DNA from: Desulfobacter vibrioformis DSM 8776
GTDB lineage: Bacteria > Desulfobacterota > Desulfobacteria > Desulfobacterales > Desulfobacteraceae
Reading direction: 5' to 3'
Length of the DNA stretch: 64,000 nucleotides
NCBI RefSeq assembly: GCF_000745975.1
Contig: NZ_JQKJ01000011.1
Span: 62,001-126,000, forward strand
Both the position numbers and the translations under genes were made by a program. Below the pieces are notes generated by a model, which searched no databases, was not told where the DNA came from, and worked only from the letters and a program-made list of their open reading frames with translations. Of this stretch, positions 9,545-17,402 are shown one piece after another. How positions within the stretch are numbered: the first letter of the stretch is position 1; the number at the start of each line of letters is the position of its first letter.

Positions 9545-10243
9545 TTAAAAGATTGCCAGCAGCCGGAATTTGTCAAAGATCAAAAGCAGACCAATAACAA
9601 TGAGCAGCCCGCCTGCACATTTATTGATAATGCCCATGACCCGGGTGGCCTTTTTCATGAAACTGAGCATGGAGTTGATGAATATGGATATCACAATAAA
9701 AGGCAGGGCCATGCCCGCGGAATAGGTGGCCAGCAGAAGCACGCCTTTAAGGATGGTGTCCTGGCTGCCTGCCACAATGAGAATGCTGCCGAGCATGGGG
9801 CCGATGCACGGGCTCCATCCCGCCCCAAAGGCCATACCGATCAAAAATGTGCCAAACAGATGAAAGGGTGTCTCCTTGACATGAAACTTACGTTCAAACT
9901 GAAAACTTTTGATGTTGATGATACCGAGCAGATGCAGGCCGAAGACCAGGATAATGCCGCCGCCCATATAACGAACTGCCCAGGAATACCGGGAGGCAAG
10001 CCCGCCGAGAAAAGAGGCGGATGCCCCGAACAGGATAAAAATAAATGAAAATCCAGCCACATAGGCCAGGGTGGACAGGATTACTTTTTTGCGCACTTCT
10101 TTGTTGTCAGCTGTGAGTTCATCTAAGGAGAGCCCTGTGATAAAGCTGAAATAGGCCGGGATCAACGGCAGCACACAAGGGGACAGAAACGACAGAAGGC
10201 CTGCCGCAAAAGCTGCAGGGAATGTGATGGTCTGGGTCAGCAT
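9545..10243 (-). CDS. CcdA-type cytochrome c biogenesis / thiol-disulfide transmembrane protein
   Basis: A 232-residue integral membrane protein of the CcdA/DsbD-beta family, which carries reducing equivalents from cytoplasmic thioredoxin to the periplasm. Six hydrophobic segments are visible. The two redox cysteines lie in the family Ser-Pro-Cys contexts: Cys23 in LSPCVLPLIP and Cys146 in GWSPCIGP. No TlpA-type thioredoxin partner is adjacent. It lies upstream of copZ-copA on the same strand with a 127-base gap that contains a candidate copZ promoter. The grouping suggests a link to copper-dependent or haem protein assembly, or to keeping periplasmic thiols reduced under copper stress (inference). 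Confidence 0.88.
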   Translation of the reverse strand: MLTQTITFPAAFAAGLLSFLSPCVLPLIPAYFSFITGLSLDELTADNKEVRKKVILSTLAYVAGFSFIFILFGASASFLGGLASRYSWAVRYMGGGIILVFGLHLLGIINIKSFQFERKFHVKETPFHLFGTFLIGMAFGAGWSPCIGPMLGSILIVAGSQDTILKGVLLLATYSAGMALPFIVISIFINSMLSFMKKATRVMGIINKCAGGLLIVIGLLLIFDKFRLLAIF

Positions 10244-10431
10244 GGCATTGTTTCCTTTAATTCTTGTTTGCGTTCAGGCACTCATCATGAGGGGTAAACT
10301 AAGCTTTTTGGGCGTGGTTTTCAAGCCTGAGCTTACGGTGGAAATGATAAGATAAACTGTAAGTTAATTCAATTTATATGTTATGACGTCAAATATGACG
10401 GAATAATTTTTTAAAGGGGCAAGGAGGAAGC
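10244..10431. promoter_or_regulatory. Divergent intergenic region between ccdA-like and nucleotidase genes
   Basis: A 188-base region holding divergent promoters. It contains the palindrome CTCATCATGAG at 10281-10291 and the repeated element ATGACGTCAA / ATATGACGG around 10383-10401. No known operator was recognised. A strong AAGGAGG serves the nucleotidase. Confidence 0.3.
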
Positions 10432-12249
10432 ATGCAGTTCAATCCCGCTGAACGGAAATTATTTAAAACCCTTATTGTGTTTTTTTCGTTAATGCTTTTA
10501 TTCGTGGCAGGATGTAATGGGGCTGCCAGTGGCGATCAATTGACAATGAAAATACTTCATATCAACGATGTCCACTCAAATTTAGAAGCGTCTGATGTTG
10601 ATTTAAGTTTTGAGGGCGTTGAAACCGCCTGCCAGCTAGGCGGCATGGCAAAGATCGCATCAAAAATCAGCGAACTTAAAAAAGAAACGGATAATTGTCT
10701 GATTCTTCATGCCGGGGATGCGGTTCAGGGAACACTTTTTTATACGCTGTTCCGAGGCAAAGCGGATGCTGACGTGATGAACGCCATTGGGGTTGATGCC
10801 ATGGCCATTGGCAACCATGAATTTGACGATGGAGATGCGTGGCTGGCCGGATTTATCCGGAGCCTGACTTGTCCGGTGTTAAGCGCAAATATTGAAGTCC
10901 CTTCCGCCAATGTCCTGTATGGCCTGTACGAACCATATATTGTCAAAAAAGTCGATGGAAATCAGGTTGGCATTATTGGGCTGACCATTGCCGGGAAAAC
11001 CCGGAATTCTTCCCACCCAAGTGATGAAATCGTTTTTGAAGACGAGGTTGAAGCCACCCGGGACGCGGTTGATGAACTCACAGCCCAGGGTGTAAAAAAA
11101 ATCATCCTGTTGAGCCATTACGGCTATAAAAATGTTTTGGCCCTGGCCGGCCAGGTATCTGATATTGACGTGATTGTTGACGGCGATTCCCATACCCTGC
11201 TGGGCGATTTTTCTGCCTACGATCTGGATGCTTCCGGAGGTTACCCCACAATGACCACGAATGCGGACGGGGAAAAGGTAGCCGTGGTTCAGGCCTGGGC
11301 ATACAGCAAGGTTCTTGGAGAGCTGGATGTCACCTTTGACGGTGATGTCCTGGAAAGCTGTACAGGGACACCGCATCTGATCCTGGGGGATACATTCACC
11401 CGGAAAGGTGATCATGGCGAAAAATATACCCTTAAAGAGGATGAACTGACTGCGGTGCAGACCCTGGTTAATGCCGATGCCCGGTTGGATATCGTGTCCG
11501 ACGATAACGAGGTGGCCGCCATTATTGCCGGCTATGCCGAAGAGGTGGATGGCCTTGGGGAAACAGTTATCGGTACAGCGGGAGAGGATCTTTTGCACAA
11601 CCGGGTACCGGGGCATGCGTATAACGGCGTCGCCCTTGATCTTGGCAGTGCGATTGCGCCGGTTGTGGCCAAAGCGTTTTATGAAATGGATTCAAATGCA
11701 GATGTTTGTATCCAGAACGGCGGCGGTGTAAGGACCAGTGTTTACCAAGGGAATATTATCTACGAGACTGCTTATACCCTGCTGCCTTTTTCAAATACCT
11801 TGTTTGAAATCAGCATGTACGGTTCAGAGATCAAATCCGTTTTGGAAGACGCTGTTGAAAACATTGCCCGGGGCGGCGGAACAGGGTCTTTTCCATACTG
11901 CTATGCACTCAAATATGACGTGGATGCCACCCGGGCGTACGGCAGCAGGATTATCGATATAGAGTTCAAAAACCGACAGACCGGTGAATGGAGCGATCTG
12001 GACGAAACCCGGATGTATGTGGTGGCCACTAACAATTATACAGCCGGCGGTAAAGATGGGTATGCGACCTTTGCAACAGTCCAGGAGAAACGCGGGGAAG
12101 GAACCAATACCTATCTTGATTATGCGCTCTCCTTTGTCAACTATGTAAAACAACTCACTGGGAAAGGCGAAACGCTCACCGCATTGCCCGATGAGGATCA
12201 CTGCATCAAAAGCTACACGGCAACTGCCGATGAAGGTGATGATTTATAA
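10432..12249 (+). CDS. UshA-family 5'-nucleotidase / 2',3'-cyclic phosphodiesterase lipoprotein
   Basis: A 605-residue periplasmic nucleotidase that would release phosphate and nucleosides from external nucleotides. A lipoprotein signal peptide ends in VAGC with the lipid Cys at 28. The metallophosphatase domain keeps its metal ligands: Asp46 and His48 (NDVH), Asp96 (HAGD), Asn-His-Glu at 128-130 (GNHEFD), a later LLSHYG His and VDGDSH. The C-terminal substrate domain contains NGGGVR and the FSNTLF aromatic segment of the 5'-nucleotidase C domain. The strong ribosome site AAGGAGG precedes the ATG. It is a single-gene unit, convergent with the FIST-GGDEF gene. Confidence 0.93.
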   Translation: MQFNPAERKLFKTLIVFFSLMLLFVAGCNGAASGDQLTMKILHINDVHSNLEASDVDLSFEGVETACQLGGMAKIASKISELKKETDNCLILHAGDAVQGTLFYTLFRGKADADVMNAIGVDAMAIGNHEFDDGDAWLAGFIRSLTCPVLSANIEVPSANVLYGLYEPYIVKKVDGNQVGIIGLTIAGKTRNSSHPSDEIVFEDEVEATRDAVDELTAQGVKKIILLSHYGYKNVLALAGQVSDIDVIVDGDSHTLLGDFSAYDLDASGGYPTMTTNADGEKVAVVQAWAYSKVLGELDVTFDGDVLESCTGTPHLILGDTFTRKGDHGEKYTLKEDELTAVQTLVNADARLDIVSDDNEVAAIIAGYAEEVDGLGETVIGTAGEDLLHNRVPGHAYNGVALDLGSAIAPVVAKAFYEMDSNADVCIQNGGGVRTSVYQGNIIYETAYTLLPFSNTLFEISMYGSEIKSVLEDAVENIARGGGTGSFPYCYALKYDVDATRAYGSRIIDIEFKNRQTGEWSDLDETRMYVVATNNYTAGGKDGYATFATVQEKRGEGTNTYLDYALSFVNYVKQLTGKGETLTALPDEDHCIKSYTATADEGDDL

Positions 12250-12291
12250 CCATAACAACCTGAGGCTTTGATTATTCCCGGGAAAGGTTTT

Positions 12292-14094
12292 TCAGCACGC
12301 TTCATGACTGCTCAGGTTTTTTCCTATCAAACGGTTTCTCCCCCCGTGTTTGGCCTCATAAAGCAGCTGGTCACAGGCATCTGCCAACTCTTGGAGGGAG
12401 ATGTTCCGATTGTCGGTCAGGGTGATGACGCCCAGACTGACAGTGACAAACCCGGCGACCTGTGATGTTTTGTGGGGAATGGCCAAGTCTTCAACACCGG
12501 CTCTGATGGTTTCGGCCTTTTGCAGCGCACCAGAATGTGCCGTGGCAGGCAGAATACAACTAAATTCCTCTCCACCGTAACGAAAGGCCATATCGGAAGA
12601 CCGTTTCATCTGTTCTTGAAGCAGATTGGAGATCCTGCGCAGACAGTCGTCTCCGGCCACATGGCCGTAATGGTCATTGAACTGTTTGAAAAAATCAACG
12701 TCTATGAGGATTAAGGACAAAGGCGCGCCTGAACGGCTGTGCTCTTTCATCCGGTGCGCCAGGGTATCATCAAAAAAACGGCGGTTGAAAAGCCCTGTGA
12801 GTCCATCTTTATTGGCAAGTTTTTCAAGCTGCAGGTTTTTCAGTTCCAGTTCCCGGGTGGTGCTGCTTACAAGATGACTCATGGCTTTTAAAAGCCTGAA
12901 CCGTCTTAAATTTGTTTCTGGGAGTTCAATCTTTTCAGTAAAATCTTCTTCCTCGTCAAAGATCTTGCAGGTTTCAGATTCAGACAGGGCCAGTACAGTC
13001 ATGGTCTGCTGTAGAAAACGAGGGGCCTTATTTTTGTCGGTATAGTATTCACCAAAGGTAAAAAAACCGGCTGAACTCGGGCCGTTCTCTAACGCTGTCA
13101 TATCAACCACAATATCGTCTTCAAAAAGCGTCTTTCTTGATTCGCAGGAATACACGAAAAAGGCCTCAGGTTCGTACCCGGCCAGTTTTCTTCCCATTCG
13201 CTTGGCTCCTTCCTCCTGGAGACCTGCATCACAATAACTGAAGCGTACCTGTTCCCCGGCATAAAATCTTTCCAAAACATTAAAGGAGCCGTCAGGATTT
13301 ACAGACAAAACCGGATTGGTTACATGCATGCGGCGTCTTTCTATCATGAGAGGGAAATGATTCATGAGATATAAAGATGAGGGTTGGGCTTCAATGCCCA
13401 GATACTGCAGGTATATATCCTTGACGGATTTGTGATCAATACTGTAGAGCCTGCGGCCCTTGACATGGGTGACGGCCATTTTTTTTCCAATGGGCATCCA
13501 GCTTAAATTATGGGCGGTGTTAACGCATAAATTGGGCCCTGAAAGTGCCGCAGCAGCAAACCCGTGTTCAGTCAGGTCCTGTTCCGTAAACACAACGACC
13601 CGGCTTGTTTGCTCATGATATCCACCGGCCTGGCCGCCGGCAATGACGACATTGTCAAGTTTGCCGTTCAAGGCCTTGAGAAAAGGAAGGGCGTTGACAT
13701 AATTACCATCTTTAAGGCCGCAGCCAAAGACAATTACCGCTTTAGGTTTATTGTCATTGAGCGCAGTCCCCATATCTTTCCCCCCGGCCTTTAAATTATC
13801 ATTATGGGTTACTAAAGCAGATACAACCCTGGTTTTTTCAAAAGCGGTAAAGCTGATCACAATGGATTTTTCTATAACATTTGCATTCAAAATTTCCCCT
13901 GCCGAGCTTGCGCCGATCACAGCACTCCCGGGAAACAGTGTACAAAGCAGCGATCGAAGGTGATTCATCGTATCCATGTCTGAAATACCGCAAAAAACCT
14001 GGATAAGGATATTTCCAGGAAAATAACCTTTCAAATCGTCCCGAATTTTCATTAAATCGTCAGCATTTTTATAAACAAGATTCATACATTTCAT
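12292..14094 (-). CDS. FIST-domain diguanylate cyclase (FIST N, FIST C, GGDEF)
   Basis: A 600-residue cytoplasmic signalling protein that should make cyclic di-GMP. Residues 1-220 are a FIST N domain (VIGASSAGE motif near 60) and 225-365 a FIST C domain; FIST domains are thought to sense small ligands such as amino acids. A short coiled coil (395-425) leads into a GGDEF domain with an active GGEEF signature at 507-511 and an RxxD inhibitory site at 498-501 (Arg-Ser-Ser-Asp). No transmembrane segment is visible. It stands alone between the nucleotidase and the sucrose operon. The cyclase could influence the polysaccharide locus through c-di-GMP, but no PilZ receptor is seen in the window. Confidence 0.92.
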   Translation of the reverse strand: MKCMNLVYKNADDLMKIRDDLKGYFPGNILIQVFCGISDMDTMNHLRSLLCTLFPGSAVIGASSAGEILNANVIEKSIVISFTAFEKTRVVSALVTHNDNLKAGGKDMGTALNDNKPKAVIVFGCGLKDGNYVNALPFLKALNGKLDNVVIAGGQAGGYHEQTSRVVVFTEQDLTEHGFAAAALSGPNLCVNTAHNLSWMPIGKKMAVTHVKGRRLYSIDHKSVKDIYLQYLGIEAQPSSLYLMNHFPLMIERRRMHVTNPVLSVNPDGSFNVLERFYAGEQVRFSYCDAGLQEEGAKRMGRKLAGYEPEAFFVYSCESRKTLFEDDIVVDMTALENGPSSAGFFTFGEYYTDKNKAPRFLQQTMTVLALSESETCKIFDEEEDFTEKIELPETNLRRFRLLKAMSHLVSSTTRELELKNLQLEKLANKDGLTGLFNRRFFDDTLAHRMKEHSRSGAPLSLILIDVDFFKQFNDHYGHVAGDDCLRRISNLLQEQMKRSSDMAFRYGGEEFSCILPATAHSGALQKAETIRAGVEDLAIPHKTSQVAGFVTVSLGVITLTDNRNISLQELADACDQLLYEAKHGGRNRLIGKNLSSHEAC

Positions 14095-14520
14095 ACAAAC
14101 CGTCCTACATCATTGAGGGTGGGTATGATTTTACGACCGGCAACTGGCATTTTGATCCCTTTGCCGGGTTTTTATTTGATGCGGTGCTTAAGTACCCCTA
14201 TCATGCCGTTCACATCTTTTTTTGTCAGCGCGATCTTCCTGGAAAAGTTGCAGGGCCGGGTTCCGTGATGCCATGGACTGATCGTCTATTGTATCTGGAT
14301 TTCCCATTGATAACAATGCTTGTTTTCCGTCTATCAGCAAAACAACCTGCCTTCGCATGATCGCCAGAATTTCTATCCTGTTTACGGTTTCGCCCAAGGA
14401 GAGGCACAGGCCAGGCGCTAAGATGCCAAGACCAAGTTCCGGAGCCATTGCTGATTGGTTTAATGCTTCTATTTTATACCGGATCGGTTTAATTGAATAA
14501 CGACACAACACGAAATTACA
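14095..14520. other. Gap downstream of the sucrose operon with a doubtful small frame
   Basis: A 426-base stretch between the amylosucrase stop and the FIST-GGDEF start. The only notable content is a minus-strand frame of 107 codons (14188-14511) that starts with GTG 10 bases after the amylosucrase stop. It has no ribosome site and no family I recognise. It may be decayed coding sequence or chance. No terminator hairpin with a T-run was found. Confidence 0.35.
14188..14511 (-). CDS. Doubtful hypothetical ORF behind amylosucrase
   Basis: A 107-residue frame with a GTG start and no Shine-Dalgarno sequence. Its sequence has a plausible globular composition in the middle (around residues 30-65) and a charged C-terminus, but it matches no family I know. 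It lies in the same orientation as the sucrose operon. I give it low weight: it could be a gene remnant or a chance frame. Confidence 0.18.
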   Translation of the reverse strand: MLCRYSIKPIRYKIEALNQSAMAPELGLGILAPGLCLSLGETVNRIEILAIMRRQVVLLIDGKQALLSMGNPDTIDDQSMASRNPALQLFQEDRADKKRCERHDRGT

Positions 14521-16473
14521 TCAATTGCCGCTCAGCCAGTAAAACCGGTATGGGGGCAGTACCAGCTGCTCCTTGAACAGGGCCGGGGAATTTCCGGAGT
14601 ATAGGTCTCTTATGTGTTCACCCATCTGAAACCCCTGGTTTTCAAGCTCAAACAGGTTCAGATACTGAGGATGTGCATCAAAATTTCCCACAACCAGAAC
14701 ACGCTTGCGGGTCGTGAGGTTGAAACGAATATAGGCCAGAAGTTGGGGATTACTGATTTCCAGAAGTTTCCGGTTGTTAAAATCTGAAAATTCAGGGATC
14801 TGCTTACGAACGGCGATCATCTGTTTTAATGCGTTAAATATCTTATATTCAACCGTTCCAGGCTGTTTGCGAAGCAGGGCCTGTTTCCAGTCGATTCTAG
14901 GCCGGTGGGCCCACCGGCTGTCATTGGCTTTACTGATGTCTTCAATATAGGAATAGTCGTTAATTGTTCCAAGCTCGTCTCCGTAATAAACAAGGGGGAT
15001 TCCGCCAAAAGAGAAAATAATACTATGCAACAGGAGAATGTGCTGAATAATAATATCGATCTTCTCCTGATCATTCTCCTCCAACGCTTTCTCCAGCCCG
15101 ATTAATGAGGTTAACGTTCCGGAAATACGGGCGTCATTGTTTTTTTTATTGTGGGCAAACAACAGTCCGCGGGCAGAGGAGTTTTCAAATTCGCCGGCAA
15201 AGTAATTGACAATAAAGTCCCGGTGGGATCTGGGCTCATATCCAGCCTGGGCAATATCTTTATCTGTAAACCCGAGTCCGATATCATCGTGGCACCGTAT
15301 GTAATTGAGCCAGGTGGCCCGTTCCAATTTATCCGGCAGGTTCTTGAGCCCCTGGGTCAGCAATCTGGCGTTTTTAGTGGCAACGGCATCCCACAATAAC
15401 GCCATCAGGGTGGCGTTATATGCGATTTCACACTCTTTAGCATTAATGGCATCTTCACCAAAGTACTTGACGATCTCCACCGGGGCCACGATGGCCTCGG
15501 CAATAAAAACAACCCCGGGGGCAGTGATTTGGCAGCAGTCTTTAAACAATTGCAGCAATTTATGGGCTTCATATTCATTTTGACTGGTACTGCCGATTTT
15601 TTTCCACAGGAAAGCAACCGCATCCAATCGCAGAATATCCACGCCCTGGTTTGCCCAGAACAGCAACACATCCAGCATTTCGATAAAAACCGCCGGATTG
15701 CTGTAATTCAGATCCCATTGATAGGTGTTAAAGACCGTCATGACCCACTTGTGCATGGTTTCGTCCCAGGTAAAATTGCCCGGGGACTGGTCCGGGAATA
15801 TTTCCGGCAGGGTCTGTTCAAACATATCGGGAATTTCCCGGTTCTCAAAACAATAAAAGTAGTCTTGGTATCGTGTATCTTCTGACCGGGCTTTTTGGGC
15901 CCACTCATGCTCATCTGACACATGGTTTACCACCACATCCAAAGTCAGCAGCATCCCCTTTTTTTTCATGGCTTTAGCCAGATTGTTCACATCCTCCAGC
16001 GTCCCGACCTTGTGGTTGATTTTTCGAAAATCACTCACGGCATATCCGCCGTCGCTGGCCCCTTTGGGGCATTCCAGAATCGGCATGATATGAACCAGGT
16101 TGATACCCAGTTCCTGCAAGTAGGGAAGTTTTGCCTGAACCCCTTTCAGGTTGTCGGCAAAACCGTCTGCATAGAGCGTCATTCCCACCCATTTTTGATG
16201 GAGAAACCAGTTAAAATCTTTTTCCCGTTCCAGATCACTTTTCCGCAGATTCCTGGGCCGTTTTATATATTGCCGGGCCATGGTTTCCACCAGATGAAGC
16301 AGTTGCGCATTAAAATCATCCCGTTCGCCATACAATCGTTTAAAAATAAGGAAAAGACTGTAAAAATTGGCACCCAGGCGGGTGTAGAAGTGGTGGAGAT
16401 CCTGTTTTCTGATTTCCGGTTTGAGCTTATCCAGAATTTCGTTTAATAAAGAGTGTGAAAATTGTTCGTACAT
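14521..16473 (-). CDS. ams: Amylosucrase (GH13 subfamily 4)
   Basis: A 650-residue glucosyltransferase that splits sucrose and adds the glucose to an alpha-1,4-glucan, releasing fructose. An amylosucrase-type helical N-domain covers residues 1-90, followed by a GH13 barrel. Catalytic residues are intact: nucleophile Asp284 (ILRLDAVAFLW), acid/base Glu326 (IAEAIV) and the transition-state Asp396 (RCHDDIG). The long match around these motifs is to Neisseria-type amylosucrase rather than to generic alpha-amylase or trehalose synthase. It is the last gene of the sucrose operon, 3 bases behind the fructokinase. It probably recycles or diverts the sucrose made upstream into glycogen-like glucan. 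No signal peptide, so it acts in the cytoplasm. Confidence 0.92.
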   Translation of the reverse strand: MYEQFSHSLLNEILDKLKPEIRKQDLHHFYTRLGANFYSLFLIFKRLYGERDDFNAQLLHLVETMARQYIKRPRNLRKSDLEREKDFNWFLHQKWVGMTLYADGFADNLKGVQAKLPYLQELGINLVHIMPILECPKGASDGGYAVSDFRKINHKVGTLEDVNNLAKAMKKKGMLLTLDVVVNHVSDEHEWAQKARSEDTRYQDYFYCFENREIPDMFEQTLPEIFPDQSPGNFTWDETMHKWVMTVFNTYQWDLNYSNPAVFIEMLDVLLFWANQGVDILRLDAVAFLWKKIGSTSQNEYEAHKLLQLFKDCCQITAPGVVFIAEAIVAPVEIVKYFGEDAINAKECEIAYNATLMALLWDAVATKNARLLTQGLKNLPDKLERATWLNYIRCHDDIGLGFTDKDIAQAGYEPRSHRDFIVNYFAGEFENSSARGLLFAHNKKNNDARISGTLTSLIGLEKALEENDQEKIDIIIQHILLLHSIIFSFGGIPLVYYGDELGTINDYSYIEDISKANDSRWAHRPRIDWKQALLRKQPGTVEYKIFNALKQMIAVRKQIPEFSDFNNRKLLEISNPQLLAYIRFNLTTRKRVLVVGNFDAHPQYLNLFELENQGFQMGEHIRDLYSGNSPALFKEQLVLPPYRFYWLSGN

Positions 16474-16476
16474 AAT

Positions 16477-17361
16477 CTAATTCCAGGTTTTTAAAAATGG
16501 CCTGTAAAACGTTTGATCGGTGGTGGTCGCGCCGCGTATTTCGACAACAGCCCCGGCAAATTCCTGGGCACGTTTCAGTGTTGTTTCCAAATTCCAATTT
16601 TTTATTTTTCCGAGCAGCAGAACACTGCTGAACGCATCTCCCGCGCCCACGGTATCGATGACCGATATTGTCTTTCCGGGTGAAATGGAAAGGGGAGGGG
16701 AGCCCTTTGCGCTGTAGATGACAGCGCCTTTTTCACCTCGTGTCAGGGTGATGTGTTTCAACGGTGTGGATGAAAACAATGTGTTGATCCGAAGAACTTC
16801 TTGCCCGGAGTCAGGGATCAGTTCTGCCAGCTCATGATGATTCAGCTTCAACCAGGATGTGCCGGCCAAAAGAGGAATAATATCATTGATGCGCCACCAC
16901 GGCGCACGCAGATTGACATCCATGAACACATATGGCCTTGCCTGATGTTTGATTGCCTGAAGCGTGCCCGCAGAAACCGGGTTCCGTATGGCCAGGGTCC
17001 CATGGTATAAAAGCGGGTGATCGGGCAAATCAGGGAGCAGCCCGGATTGAATATAATCATAGGCGCAGGGGCTGACGATGTCGTAAGCGGGTTCATTGTC
17101 AGTAATATTCACAGTAACCTGGCCGGTTGGCTGATCCGCATGGGTCTGCAGTCCGTTAAGGTCCATTCCCCAACCCGCCATGGCATTTTTGATCTGTTCC
17201 CCCAGCAGGTCTTTTCCCACTGAAGAAATAAACAATGGCGCCGCACCAAAGGCCTGTAAATGCCAGGCCACATTAAAGGGCGCACCGCCTAAAGCCCTGT
17301 GTCCGTCCGGGAAACAGTCAAATAAAACTTCACCAAATACGATAATCTGTCTGTCGGTCAT
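16477..17361 (-). CDS. fruK: PfkB-family fructokinase
   Basis: A 294-residue sugar kinase of the ribokinase/PfkB family. The N-terminal Gly-Gly-Ala-Pro-Phe-Asn-Val-Ala motif (25-32) binds sugar and the C-terminal DTVGAGDAF (236-244) holds the catalytic Asp and anion hole. It lies between the sucrose-phosphate synthase and amylosucrase genes, so it most likely phosphorylates the fructose that amylosucrase releases to fructose 6-phosphate, the acceptor used by sucrose-phosphate synthase. The gene order sps-fruK-ams matches the sucrose clusters of halotolerant methanotrophs, where this kinase has been shown to act on fructose (established for that family). Specificity here is inferred. Confidence 0.88.
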   Translation of the reverse strand: MTDRQIIVFGEVLFDCFPDGHRALGGAPFNVAWHLQAFGAAPLFISSVGKDLLGEQIKNAMAGWGMDLNGLQTHADQPTGQVTVNITDNEPAYDIVSPCAYDYIQSGLLPDLPDHPLLYHGTLAIRNPVSAGTLQAIKHQARPYVFMDVNLRAPWWRINDIIPLLAGTSWLKLNHHELAELIPDSGQEVLRINTLFSSTPLKHITLTRGEKGAVIYSAKGSPPLSISPGKTISVIDTVGAGDAFSSVLLLGKIKNWNLETTLKRAQEFAGAVVEIRGATTTDQTFYRPFLKTWN

Positions 17362-17402
17362 ATGTTTTAATCCATCAATTTAACAGCTTATTCGGCATGG
17401 GA

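Noticed and set aside
10879-11616. Minus-strand frame of 245 codons
   Set aside because: Shadow of the 5'-nucleotidase gene, which has complete catalytic motifs on the other strand.
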